This document shows, one piece after another, positions 14,301 to 28,900 of a stretch of 64,000 nucleotides of DNA. This DNA comes from Petrosia ficiformis (Eukaryota; Porifera; Demospongiae; Haplosclerida; Petrosiidae), in NCBI GenBank assembly GCA_947044365.1, contig OX345636.1, positions 33,795,212 through 33,859,211 of the forward strand. Reading direction: 5' to 3'. The translations under genes and the position numbers were made by a program. The notes under the pieces are model-generated. The model made no database searches and was not told the DNA's origin. It worked only from the letters and a program-made list of their open reading frames with translations. The first letter of the stretch is position 1. Every line of letters begins with the position of its first letter.

Positions 14301-15311
14301 ATGGTTCACAGTGTATGTAAATGATGATCAAATTGCTCTTGAAGATATTGAGGAGTATTCATTGACTATTACAAACACCAATCCTTCTCAAAATGTTTTT
14401 GTATTCAATAATGGATTAATAAGAATCTTGGAGGATGATGGTATGACTATTGTCAAGCATAGATAATGTGTTCTTAGGATCCAGTAGTCTCAAGATTATG
14501 CAATCTTGAAAGGGCATGTGTATAATAGTTAAACACCCATACAATTATACCAAAATTTGAGAACCCTTTGATTTTACAGTATATCAAGCTTAGCATTGAA
14601 TTACATAACTATTGTAACTGGAGATAACTGTCCTGTTAATGCAGGGAGTATAGATTCTCCCATAATGGCAATTACATAACATCTAATTCTGAAACATTCT
14701 GTATAAAGTGTCTGACAACTAGTAAAAATGCAAATTGTACAACACAATTCATTTATTTTGAGAATTGTTGTACTATAATATCGTATTCTTTCTTATAGTT
14801 GTCACTGTAATGTTTGTAACTAACATTAATACATATAATGAGAGCGATGGCCTTGAGGTTTTGGAGGTAATAATTGATAAATCTATTGCACAAGATCTTG
14901 ATGTCTCTGTGTTTGGAGGTATGACTATTTAAATGACGAATTATTGACACATGTAGTCATTCTAGCCAATAATATTTCTATTTCTATACAGTATCACCTC
15001 CTGCTAGTGGTGTTATTATATCAGGACTAACGATCAATACTACATTGACATTTATAGCACAAGGAAGCAAAATGTTACCGTTTAGTTTTATAATAATGGA
15101 TGATGCTTTTGGTTTAGAGAATAATGAAATCTATTCATTATTATTCATTGGTTCCACTCCAACTGATGGTGTAATACTTGGAATGGACTCAAGTATTCTC
15201 ATCATAGATGACGATAGTGAGTTAAGATCTACTAATCATATATAATTACCACATAACATTACATTTATAAATTTTATATGCATATAATGTAATATATATG
15301 TATTATATATA

Positions 15312-15370
<59 letters not shown>

Positions 15371-18300
15371 TATATATATATCCCACCACCAGCAGACATC
15401 AAAGGGATAATTATAAATGTCCTTGTGGGTTCTTTTTATCCCTTTGATGTTTGATATAAGCCCTGTCACCTTGTTAACAGCTGTCATAACGTCACAATGG
15501 CTAGGCAATTGTGCATGCATACACATGTCTGTGTTGTAGGTGGAATATATAATGATTATGCACTAAGTTATATCAGATGTGTACTTGTCCTTATCAGCAG
15601 ATTGTTTTTTTCTACAAGTGAACAATGAATAACATTAAATAAGTGAACAAATGAGTAAATGTACAGAGCAGCTAGATTAAATGGTTAGGTAAATCAATCA
15701 ACACTATTGTTCAAAGTAGTCCGGGTGATATAATTTCTGTGTGTGATGATTTAGCTTCTACACCATCAGTTGTCAATTTTTTATATATATTGTCAAGTTC
15801 AGTTTTAAACAGTTGAAACTCAGGGTCTTGTCCACTGAGAAAGTTTGGATACTCTGGATTTTCAGTTCCCGTGTGGCGCAGAATACCGGACAAGATTAAG
15901 TTTATTGAGTGGGGAGGATAGTTTTCGCCATTATTATTTCGAGTTTCAGCCACGAACGCTATTAGCCATTTCTTCAGCTCTTCATGGGGTCATAAAGGAG
16001 ATAAACAACGCCTGGGCATTTGCCTTCAGTATTCCTATCGTTGTAGTCAGTAAACCACTCTCTAAACATTTTCATAGCCCATCCATTACAAGCATCTGTG
16101 CTTTTGGGCACCATTCTTATCTAATTCCTTAGCTTTTGTTTCCTGGGAACTGTGACAGTGTCTCTTCACCCATAGCGGTGACACAATGTGCTAGGCTAAT
16201 GCGCATGCCCATGTCTGTGTTGTAGGTGGGATATATAATAGTTATAACACATGGCACTCGAGTTACAACAGATTTATAAAAACCTCGCCCTTGAGCTCGG
16301 TTTTATCTGATATAACCCTCGTGCAGTGTTATAACCTTAACATATACATTATATATGTATGCATATTTGAATCCTGATGTAGTTACTAAGTAAATGATGC
16401 AGTTAATTATAATGTATTCTGTTTTCAGTTGTTATAGTTGATTTTGGACAGGATATATATACCTTCAATGAAAATGATGGTTATGGTACTGTTAAAGTGA
16501 CAATGAATAGAAATATAGCACAAGATTTACTTGTTGGAGTTATTGGAGGTTTGTTCATTCATTACAGTGGTAATTATACTAATTACTTTCTAAATATATT
16601 CCATAGGACCAGATCCCAATCAACCATATATTGAAATATCAGGTGCTAATGTGAGTGAGGATGCTCAATTCACTTCTGGAGGATCTTTAAGTTATACAAT
16701 CACATTTCCATTGATAAATGATACAATAGGACTGGAAGATATTGAAAATTACACGCTAATCCTTGTAAATCCACGACCAACTCGAAATGTTGAATTGGGT
16801 AACACAGAGATAAATATTGTGGATGATGATGGTACGTATGTTATATATATAATGAATGAACATAATTTAACATGACATTGGTTAATAATTATGATGAAAT
16901 TTAATTTTTTTTGTCCTTTCACTCAGTTGTCACAATTAGTTTTCTTGGAGTTCCCTATGAGGTTTCTGAGAATGTGGGAAATTTCACAGTTCACATAGGT
17001 ATTGATAGAGACATTGTAAGAACACTCACATTTGATGTTTCTGGAGGTAGGTACAGCAAAGCCAAGAATTATATCATGTTAATTTTCATGATTATTATAG
17101 AAGTATTATGTTTTCATGGTGAGTGAAATTTATTATTTCACACAGGTCCAGGCAGTCAGCCTCCTTCTGTTGTTATATCTGCTACTGATGTTGACGAGAT
17201 GTATCTATATTTCAATGAATCCATCACAGTTATACTTGTCATGGTTAATGTAACTGATGATCAAGTTCCTCTTGAAGCTGTTGAAGAATATTCCTTGGTA
17301 ATTTCTAATACTAACCCTTCTGAAGATGTCACTGTGGGCAATGTAGGAACTATTCGAATCATTGATGATGATGGTAAGTGCATGTGTGTACTATTCTACA
17401 TCAACATGCAGGTTCTCCTAAATGTTTGCACAGTACAAGCATTTCGTCATATGTCATATGTATGCAGTGAAATAATACAAGGACTACATTCATGTAAAAT
17501 ATACTTTGTCAACAATTAGGAAACTTGTGTTATAAATATTAGCAGGAGCAACAAAATGACATTGACCAGAAAGCGTTAGAGTAGGAGCAACAAACAACCA
17601 TGCATTTAATTAAATCAGTCAAACTATCTGTCTGACCGTCTGTTACTATTTTTAGAACCCATGTGTATACGCTTTCGTCATATATGGCTTCTAGAAAATG
17701 CACAGCTACTATATACTACATTGACTAAGTTCCCTGTAAAACATAGAAAAGAATTGAGCGATATTCTGGCTCATGACTGTGAAGATGTTCCTAGTGAAGC
17801 CATTGACAAAGTAGTAGGAAGCCTTCACTGCAATCACTTCAATGACAGAAAGCAATGATGTCAAACACTCCTGAGTAGGACTAAACAGATATTTCTCACC
17901 TTCCCCAAAGCATGCTCTCACTTTCCTGATAGTAGGTGACTCCATTTCTGCCTCCAGACATGTTCTTTTTATAGCTAATCTTGGAGATTGTTGAGGTGTA
18001 GACACTATATTTAACAAAGGTGTATACATATGAGTTCTAAAAGTATTACCAGATGGCCAGACAGATAATTTGACCAATTTAATTAAATGTATGGTCATTT
18101 GCCACTCCTACTCTTAGCTTTCTGGTCAATGTCATCATGGGCTCCTGATATTACAGAATTAGAGATTTTTCGCAGTGGAATTTTCAATTCAGCTGTCCAT
18201 AATGGACATTCTTCTTCAGCAAGAATACTATATTATTAATAATATAATATATAAGTGTATTATGTGTATGTGCCTTATAGCCATGATCTTGATTACACCG

Positions 18301-19360
18301 TTCCAAATGTCCAATTTTGAGAAACACTGAACATACAGTTTGAGCAATAACGCTCGAGGGAGCCCATTATATTCCAAGTAGTAGAATGTCCAAATAAAAG
18401 CTGCACAGACAATGTTCATTCCACAAAACTATTACATCATAATAATTATTATAGAATTGTTTCTTTTGATCATTTTTGTTAATTAGGTATGACATTGAGA
18501 TATGGATTTGAAACTCCCACTGTGGTATATCCTGAAAATGGAGGTGATCAAGTCATCACAATTATTGTGTATCCTTCAATTTTTAATGCGACATTCAATT
18601 TTACGTATGGTAAGATGTCATTTATCACTCGTAAATAATAATAAGTGCAGCATAGTTGATATTATGGTATAAAAATGCATCAGGGTTATAGGTATATTGC
18701 AGGGGGTTATGACATCGCAGAAGCGATATAAGACCTGTATTGACAATAGATTGTATCATGTACAAGTCAGTTGTAAATTAAGAAAAAAACATATGTGACC
18801 GAATTTGCGAAAATCAGGCTTAAGGGATAAAATTTCAAAATTGATTTTTTGTATTACCTGAATAGAGTATTCAATTAGCTCCAGAATGATATATGATACA
18901 TCCCAATCACGCAAAAGACAAAGCTACAGCAGGGGATTAAACTGTTGTAGTCACAAATCCTTCATTTTGAGAAAAATGCAATTAAATCAATTAAATAATC
19001 ATTAAACATAATGACTAAAAGCTTTTTTAGGAGTGGCTAGCGAAGCACAGTGATGTCTCCGAACTTCTCTGAAGGTATGAGTGAATAGGTAAGATGTTAA
19101 TGAAGTTTTTTATGTAGTAAAACAGTAATCACCCGAGTAAGCCATAACTGTCTATTTTCACTCGTATCTCAAAATTAATAATTATCCCATAAGCCTGATT
19201 TTCGCAAATTCGGTCACATATTTTAAAGGAATGTAATGGAGAGATAGTTGAAAAATTAAAATCAGATAAGAGTCTGTGTGGCAATCAGTCAATTTTAAAA
19301 ACTATAGATGCCTTTCAGTTGATTTTCACAATTATTACAGTCACATAATATATATATATA

Positions 19361-19398
<38 letters not shown>

Positions 19399-22300
19399 GT
19401 GTTATATATATCATGTTTCAGAGGTCTATATGCGTTATATAAACCTGCCACGAGGTAAGATATCACCCGAGGGCGTAGCCCGAGGGTGATATCATCCGAG
19501 TTGGCAGGTTTATATAATGCATATAGACAGATGAAACATGTTATATCTGATATATTTTAGAATGAGATTGATACCTTGGATTGTCCTGCAAGAGATTGTC
19601 ATTGAGTCCGTAAGAAATCGCCGTCGAGTTTCACGAGGTTGATATTTTAAAACATCAACCTATTTTGAGGTTTATATGAGAAATATAAACTTACACGCCC
19701 CATAGAAATGTATGGGCTATGAATCTCATTATGAGATATATAATATATATATATATAGTATAGTGGTAACATGAAACTCCATTTGTGGTTAGGTTGTTCA
19801 TTTTGTATATAGTCCTAAAATCTGATCTATAATATGTAATATATAACATGGCTTCGATGTGTGTATCAGCAATATCAGACCTGAACCCCGAGGGGTGAAG
19901 AGCTGATATTGCTGATACACACCTCGAAGCCATGTAATATACATATTATGGATCTGATTTGAGGACTAGCCATGCTACATATAATATATTCTATACCTAA
20001 CCTGTACATCAATGTTACCTGACATCTATGCTCCTTTTCTTCCCATTTTTCAATTGTAAACAACTCGTCTCCAACTTTTTTCAATTTACAACTTGACTGT
20101 GCATGCTCAGACTGATGCAATCTATTATAAATATCATTATAGGTCTTATATCAGCCCTGTGGTTTCATATCCACCTGTAGTTGAGTGTATATTGCATATA
20201 ATATTATAACACATATATAAAACATCAGTAACTTTGATGTGCCTATTAGCTATGGTATATATGGGTATATAAGCTTTTTTTTAAACAACAACTGACAACA
20301 GGGCAAATAGATAATAAATAAATAAAAAGAAGTAAAACAAATATACATAAACTTCTGATAATATATTATAAAAAGGAAAACAGCATTCTATAAACCAAAG
20401 AGAGCATGGGCTCTAAATACTCCTGAAGACCGGAGCTCTTCTCCCTCTGCTACACTAACAACTCGTGCTTGAATTTAGTAGCACCAATTCCATCCTTATG
20501 AAGCTGCATGACGACACAAATCATCCAAGCATTCATCCCTTTTTAGTTCATAAAAGAAAACCTTTTTTTGTCTTGTTTATGAGCATGTTTTTGAATTTTA
20601 GTCAAGATCTGCAGTAATGATTTAGGTGTATAATATGGTGAACCATTTTGCTATATACTTCATTTCTAAGAAGAAACACGACAGACAGACAGAAAACCTG
20701 ATTACAGTAAACCTCCACTCCACCTGTGCAGACAAGGGTTAATGAATAATTATGTTGACTCCACCTATTTTTCTACATATAAACAATATTTCCACTTTTA
20801 TATGTATTACCTTTTCTTTAGTTGTTAATGGGTCGAACATGTTTGAAACTTCACTCATATTAATCTCATGTGGACAGACTTCTGATGGATTATTTCATGT
20901 CCTGGCTTCAACTTCAGTAACTATGATAATGTGCACAGCAAACATACAAGATGATGATATAGCTCATGAAGATGATGAAGTTTATAAACTCACTTTAGAA
21001 CTTGTGTCACCAGATCCAAATACAATAGATGTTGATCCAGGAATAACAAAAAGTGATTTAACAGTGGTTGATGAAGATGGTAAGAAAATTGAATCAGTGA
21101 TATTATTTATTTACAGTAAAGACCAGTCTCAATAAATTATGCGTGACATAATTTTCAAAAGGAACAGTTCCTGCAAAATAGCTTTAACCCTTAGAACACT
21201 AATTTTACATGTATGTGACATTTAACCCCTACGTGGTTTAGAGTGTGTTCCTAGCATTACGAAGCACTCTAAATGCTTGTAATTGGTGTAAGGGACAAGC
21301 CCATGAAAATGGCTAAAATTGTTGATGGTGTTTTGGCCTCCCTTTGCTCTAAATAATGAGTATTAAGGGTTACTAAGGGTTACTAAGGGTTACTGAACTG
21401 CTTACCTTTGATTGCTTATCATTCTGTACCTTTGAAAGGGAGTATATAGCTTCTCCTATATTCACGTATAAAAATTATATAAAATTCTAATTCTAACAAA
21501 TCCATATAAGGAGTCTGACAATTAATTAGTACATACACAAATTATACAACACAATTCATTTATGTTGAGAATTGTTGTACTATAATATTATTTTCTTTCT
21601 TATAGTTGTCACTGTTATGTTTCTGATTTAAATTTTTTATCCTTTCTCAGTTGTCACTATAAGTTTCCTTGGAGTTCCATATGAGGTTCCTGAGAATGTA
21701 GGAAATTTCACAGTTCACATAGGCATTGACAGAGACATTCTAAGAACACTCACATTTGATGTGTCTGGAGGTATTTGTTAAGAGATATAAATCAATTAAC
21801 ACCAGTTAATGTACCTTGTTGTGCTGTGTTATGAATAAACAATTATTATTTCATACAGGTCCTGGCAGTCAGCCTCCTACTGTGGTTATATCTGGTACTG
21901 ATGTCAATGAGATGGATCTAGCTTTTAATTCAATAACCAGAGTTATAGGGTTCACAGTTTATGTAAATGATGATCAAGTTGCTCTTGAAGATATTGAGGA
22001 GTATACATTGACTATTACAAACACCAATCCTTCTCAAAACATTTTTGTATTCAATAATGGATTAATAAGAATCTTGGAGGATGATGGTATGACTATAGTT
22101 TTACTTAAAGCATGGATAATATGTTCATAGGATCCAGAAGTCTCAAGATTACGCAATCTTGAAAGGTCATGTGTATAATAGTTAAACTCATGCCAAAATT
22201 TGAGAACTCTTTGATTTTAAAGTATATCAAGCTTAGCATTGAACTACATAACTATTGTAACTGGAGATAACTGTCCTGTTAATGCAGGGAGTATAGATTC

Positions 22301-22930
22301 TCCCATATTGGGAATTAGATAAAATCTAATTCTGAAACATTCTGTATAAAGTCTGACAACTTGTACATATGCAAATTGTACAACACAATTCATTTATTTT
22401 GAGAATTTGTGTACTATAATATCTTATTCTTTATTGTAGTTGTCACTGTAATGTTCGTAACTAACATTAATACATATAATGAGAGCGATGGCCTTGAGGT
22501 TTTGGAGGTAATAATTGATAAATCTATTGCACAAGATCTTAATGTCTCTGTGTTTGGAGGTATGACTATTTAAATGACAAATCATTGACACATGTAGTCA
22601 TTCTAGCCAATAATATTTCTATTTCTATACAGTATCACCTCCTGCTAGTGGTGTTATTATATCAGGACAAACAGTTAATACTACATTGACATTTAACGCA
22701 CAAGGAAGCCAAATGTTACCGTTTAGTTTTATGATAATGGATGATGATTTTGGTTTAGAGAAGAATGAAATCTATTCATTATTATTCACTGGTTCCACTC
22801 CAACTTATGGTGTAATACTTGGAATGGACTCAATTATTGTCATCATAGATGATGATGGTGAGTTAAAATTTACAAATCATCCATAATTACCACATAACAT
22901 TATATTTATAAATTTTATATGCGTATAATG

Positions 22931-22990
<60 letters not shown>

Positions 22991-25900
22991 TATATATGTA
23001 TGCATATTTAAATCCTGATGTAGTTACTAAGTGAATGAGGCAGTTAGTTATAATGTATATCAATTCTATTTCAGTTGTTATAGTTGATTTTGGACAGGAT
23101 GTATATACTTTCAATGAAAATGATGGTTATGGTACTGTTAAAGTGACAATCAATAGAAATATAGCACAAGATTTACTTGTTGGAGTTATTGGAGGTTTTT
23201 TCATTCATTAAAGTGGTAATTATACTTATTACTTTCTAAATATATTCCATAGGACCAGATCCCAATCAACCATATATTGAAATATCAGGTGCTAATGTGA
23301 GTCAGGATGCTCAATTCACTTCTGGAGGATCTTTAACTTATAGCATCAGATTTCTATTGATAAACGATACAATAGGACTGGAAGATATTGAAAACTACAA
23401 TGTAATCCTTGAAAATCCACGACCATTTCAAAATGTTGAATTGGGTAACACAAAGATAAATATTGTGGATGATGATGGTATGTATGTTATATATATAATG
23501 AATGAACATAATTTAACATGACATTGGTTAAATTTTTTTTTGTCCTTTCACTCAGTTGTCACAATTAGTTTTCTTGAAGTTCCCTATGAGGTTTCTGAGA
23601 ATGTGGGAAATTTCAGTGTTAGCATAGGTATTGATAGAGACATTGTAAGAACACTCACATTTGATGTTTCTGGAGGTAGGTACTGCAAAGCCAAGAATTA
23701 TATCATGTCAATTTTTATAATGATTATGTTTTCATGGTGAGTGAAATCTATTATTTCACACAGGTCCAGGCAGTCAGCCTCCTTCTGTGGTTATATCTGG
23801 TACTGATGTCGATGAGATGGATCTATATTTCAATGAATCCATCACAGTTATACATGTCATTGTTAATGTAACTGATGATCAAGTTCCTCTTGAAGCTGTT
23901 GAAGAATATTCCTTGGTAATTTCTAATACTAACCCTTCTAAAGATGTCACTGTGGGCAATGTAGGAACTATTCGAATCATTGATGATGATGGTAAGTGCA
24001 TGTGTGTACTATTCTATTGGGCAAGCACAAATGTGCTTGTGCTTAAAATTATTATACATATTTTTTGCAATGCTTAGATGTACTCTTGAGCATCTCTTTG
24101 GGTAAAATGCTTGTGCTTGTACTTTTGCTTGAGTACTTCTTATGAAAAGTGCTTGTGAAGCACAATTAATATTTTGTTAAGCAGAGATGCTTCAAAACAT
24201 AATTCAAAAAACACTATCCTGACTGATGCCTAATGAAAAACACTATTTTGCAAAAACAATGTTTATGAAATTTAAGAAATAATTTTATTCCCTAAAAATT
24301 ACTTTTTTTTGCATACCTTAATTATAATTGTGCTTAAAATTATGTTTGAAGCACTTTCAAGGTCTTTAGCTTGTCCTCAAAACACTCGCACCTGATCAAC
24401 TGCATGTGCAGTTGACATCTTCAACTGGCCCTCAAGCACTTTACTGTGTACTTGAGTTTATGCTGAAGTACTTTCTAAAGTGCTTTGGCTTGTGCCATAG
24501 ACGATATGTAGGTCACAATGACTGTGGCAAAGGGACGCTCCTCTAAGGAAAATCCTAGTTGAAGATACAGGTTGTATCATCACAGACCAGAGGCAGATCC
24601 AGGGTGCATTTGCATTCCCTTTTCTAATTTCTAATGAGATTCATAGTCACCTGAAAGCATACCTTTAAGATATTTGCCACTATAATATTTATACTGTTAT
24701 TTGAGTGCAAATATTTGAAAGGTGTGCCTTGCTAACCATCAATCTCATTGCTGTGTGTTTTTATGTGTTAGTTGATGTGACACTTACACACCTATAATTA
24801 TGTATGTGATTGGTTAGCTATACCCTTCATGAATTTATTAATGAAGAAAACTTTTGGTCGCTGCAGACGGATTTCTTTATGCACCACCTTTTCTTCACTG
24901 CTTCTGGATCCACCCCTGCCCAAGCATGCTTTCACAACTGTCAAAAATAACTTCAGCATTTTGACAGTACAGTGTACACCTTTTATTTTCATCTTTACTA
25001 TTTTATGATATAACATATTACTTTAAACTGTATTTCACACTTTTGTTTACTGTACAAAAAACCCATCTAGAAGGACAAACTGCACACTGGAACAAGACCT
25101 AAATGGCCAAAACGTTGTGTGCAGTTTTATTTGTTTTGGTAAATGTTTTGGTAAAATACTGATCAAGTCAACTTAGAATACATTGTACAAAGAAGAAAGA
25201 TAAATGTTCATTATTAAAGTACATGAACAACTATGCATTGTAGAATAGATATTGTGCTAAAAACTGTACTGTAACACAGTGAACTGAAAAAGCAGGCCCT
25301 GTATATTATAATAACAGATTGCATAGGCTTTATGCAGAATTTTTTTAGAAAATACCAGAAGGGGTGCAGCAGAACATAAACTTCCATGCTTAATTGAAAA
25401 TGTATGGGCTATAGATCTGATTGTGAGATAACTTTTGTTAAATATATTTTATGTATATCTCTCAAAATACCACTTATATCTTATCTCTTCTTTCATTTCC
25501 TATAGATGTTTCTCCTTCTATTATTCCAACTTATGGGGAGTTCACACTAGGAGTTACAAGAAACAACTCCATTAATATCTCAGTTAACATAACAGCTATA
25601 CCTCCAGTAAACCCATCCGTAATCCAGTGGTACTTTAACTCCATGCTGATTGGAGAAAACAATAAATCCAACAAATACAGTTTTTGTTGTGGCAGACAAT
25701 CATTGACTGTCTTAGATGTACAACACAGTGATGCTGGAATATATGAAATTACAGTAGGATCAAGTTCCATAAATATTACTTTGAATGTCTATGGTATGTG
25801 CTTCATTGTGTAATGCAATAATATTCCTTGTTTCCAATCATTATATAGTTGAAGCTGCATTGCTGAATAAGAATGGAATAGTGACCAGAAAAGTGACTGG

Positions 25901-28900
25901 AGAAAGTGTTACCTTTAATTGTACTGCTGATGGTATTAACACACCCAAAATAATGTGGAGGCGAAATGGACAACTTATTTTCAATACTACAAGACTTAAA
26001 ATAATCTCTTTCAATAATAATAAAGGATTTCGTTCGATACCAGGAACTCAACAGATCACTAGTTCACTGATTATCAGTGATTTGAAAGATAGTGACAGCA
26101 GTAACTACTCTTGTATTGCTGATAATGAAGCTAGGATTCCAGTCTCACTGAGTTCCCCTTTTGTATTAATAGTATCATGTAATGCCATGAAGATATTTCA
26201 TTCATATGAATCTTACAAATTTTCCTTACTATAGCATTGCCACCAATAAATTACTGTTCAAATTCACCATGCCAAAATGGAAGATGTCAAAGCTTAAGTG
26301 ATAACTATTTGTGCACTTGTGATGAAGGTTATACAGGGCAGAAATGTGAACACAGTTGAGTTGATAAAAGCTAGAAAAATTGTTTAATGTTTATAGTTTG
26401 TTCATTTCAACAGAAGTAATAGTCTATATACAACCCAAAATCGAAATCCATCCAGTAGACACCATAGGTGAACTGTATCAGTCTGTCAGTCTCACATGTA
26501 CAGCAAGTGGCAACCCAATACCAAATATCATATGGTACAAAGATAATATGCCTATACCATACACTAACAGTAACACTTCGGTGTTATTATTCCCTGAGCT
26601 GAACTTAAATGATAGAGGATTTTATCATTGTGAAGCTAAGAGTATTATAAATGGTAAGAATGAATCAGATGCATCAGATATAATTGTTCTCAATATCAAA
26701 GGTTAGTCTGTTGATGACACTGTAGACATCAGCAAATTCTGTTTTATACTTTGACAGGTGTTGTTCAATATGAAGCTGTTATTGAATTACATTCAAACTT
26801 TCAAAGTAAACCAATCACTGATCTCATTTATCAGGTATCTATAGATAACATTTAAATTATTATATTGTTTTATGGCATCATTGTAAACAGATAAATGAGT
26901 ACCTCTCGGGTAGTGGTGATCCAACAAATGATGTGTCTTTTTTCCTCGTGGCAATAGTGAATCAAGAAATTAAGTGGGTGTCACTCATTTATTATATATT
27001 ATGTATTTTGCACGGTTCTAGCTATAGAGTGAAAGAGAGGTGTTGTAATACATTTCCTTTGAAGTGGTCAAAGGAATGCAATTAAATCTGACATATGGTT
27101 TGATTTTTGTGTCAGCACCACTCTGTTGAAGATTGGCTAGCTAAACATTGCTATTATGTATGTATGGCCTGTAAAAGGATAGTTGATACATCCATCAGTA
27201 TTTTATTTATTACATTGAGGACATACCCTTGAATGTATGTGTAAGAAAAAACAGAATGCCATGTTATCTACTACTTTTAGTATGTGTTATATTTACTGTC
27301 TACATTAAGAGACGCTAATATCAGGATCATCATCCTTTGTTATTTGACTCTTCTCATGCACTTTTGTTTGCATATTTCTCATACTGACTTCATCTACTAT
27401 TTTAGGTTGGAACATTCATTAGAAAAGATTCCGATTGTAATAACCTTGATAACTGAGGAAGAGGAAAGTGAAGAGTTATTAGAATATGTTGAAGATGAGA
27501 TGCAAAGGCTTGAAACACAGTTGAACTTTAATATCAGTATTGATGATGTTGATCGATTTGGTAGGATAATGTGTGAAAAAAATTGAAATAAGATTTAAAC
27601 AATTTTTTCTTATTCTCAGATGGCTGTCGTTCTAACTTTACTGAAATTCCTTCCTATCAATCTGGGAATGCGAATTTAACAATATCCATTTCATGGCCAG
27701 AAAGTAGCATTGGTGAACTTGCTAAAGTTGAGTGTCCTTGTGGTAATGTAACATTAGGGGGGAGTACTCTTTTCGCTACCAGGTACTGTGGAGGTGATTT
27801 CACAAATGGAGGCCGATTGATAAATCCTGATATAGCACCATGTAACTTCAGTGACATATCTCGTGAAATATGTCAACTGGCAAAAGTATGTGTAATAGAT
27901 GCACTCTTTACAGAATGTTAAACTTCAATCTGTAGTTACCAACAAATCAAAGGATAGAACAACTGCAAGATATGACTGTCAATGGAAATGACTTGGGATC
28001 AACTGATGTTACTGTTTCAGTTGCTGTACTGCTTACAACTACAGAAGAAGTATCTGGAAATCTATCTGTAAGTTATGAGTATTGAGATGAAACAATACTA
28101 ATTAAAACATTTATCTTCACAGCTGACAAATGATTTTTTGAATGTTGTGGATAATATAATAAATATAAATGAGGACACATTACAGGAGAGTCAAGAATCG
28201 TCCAATACTTCAGCCAAGTGAGGATTTTTCATGAAATTAGCCAACATTTTTTTATCTTCTGATAGGATACTTGAAGCTATTGGATCTATAGTTGAAAATG
28301 TTCCTATTGGAAATATTTCAAAACCTGTGGTTATTACCCGAAGGACATTTGCACTTTCAGCACAGCAAGTGGATCTTAATCAATTCATGAAAATAGGTCA
28401 AAACTTTAGTGCTAATCTTGGAGGTTTTTCAAACCTAAACACGAATGAGAGTATTGACTCTAGTGAACTGTCATTTGAAATGAGAATGACTACGCAGGCA
28501 ACTGCTTCCATTAGACTTCCTAATAACTTATTCAGTGCAGTTCCTAATGTTACTAATAACACTAGAATCACACATGCAGTCTTCCTTTCCGATAGTTTAT
28601 TCTTAAGGAGAGATAGTAATGACCTGGAGGTTGGAGGTATTATCATCTCAGCAAGTGTTGTAGGATATAACTCAATTGAAAGTCTAGATCCACCTGTCTC
28701 CATAAGCTTCCTCAAAAACCCGGTATATAAAACAAATGATACATTTGATCTTTGTTAAATTTGATATTTTCATATAGAGTATCAATGGTTCAGAACCTCT
28801 TTGCTCTTTTTGGAACCCCAGTTTAGATGGTAAAAAATATGTCCAAAGTAACATCAATTACTTTTAGTATATTATTTCAATATAGATGGATACGGAGATT

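Noticed and set aside
15236..15526. Minus-strand frame of 96 residues
   Set aside because: Translation of an AT microsatellite.
17709..18098. Minus-strand frame of 129 residues
   Set aside because: Lies inside a TIR element and resembles no known protein; kept only as content of that element.
21364..21398. Telomere-like GGGTTACT repeats
   Set aside because: Only about three units, not TTAGGG, and in the middle of a gene.
28398..28715. Minus-strand frame of 105 residues
   Set aside because: Shadow of the GAIN exon 28266-28722.
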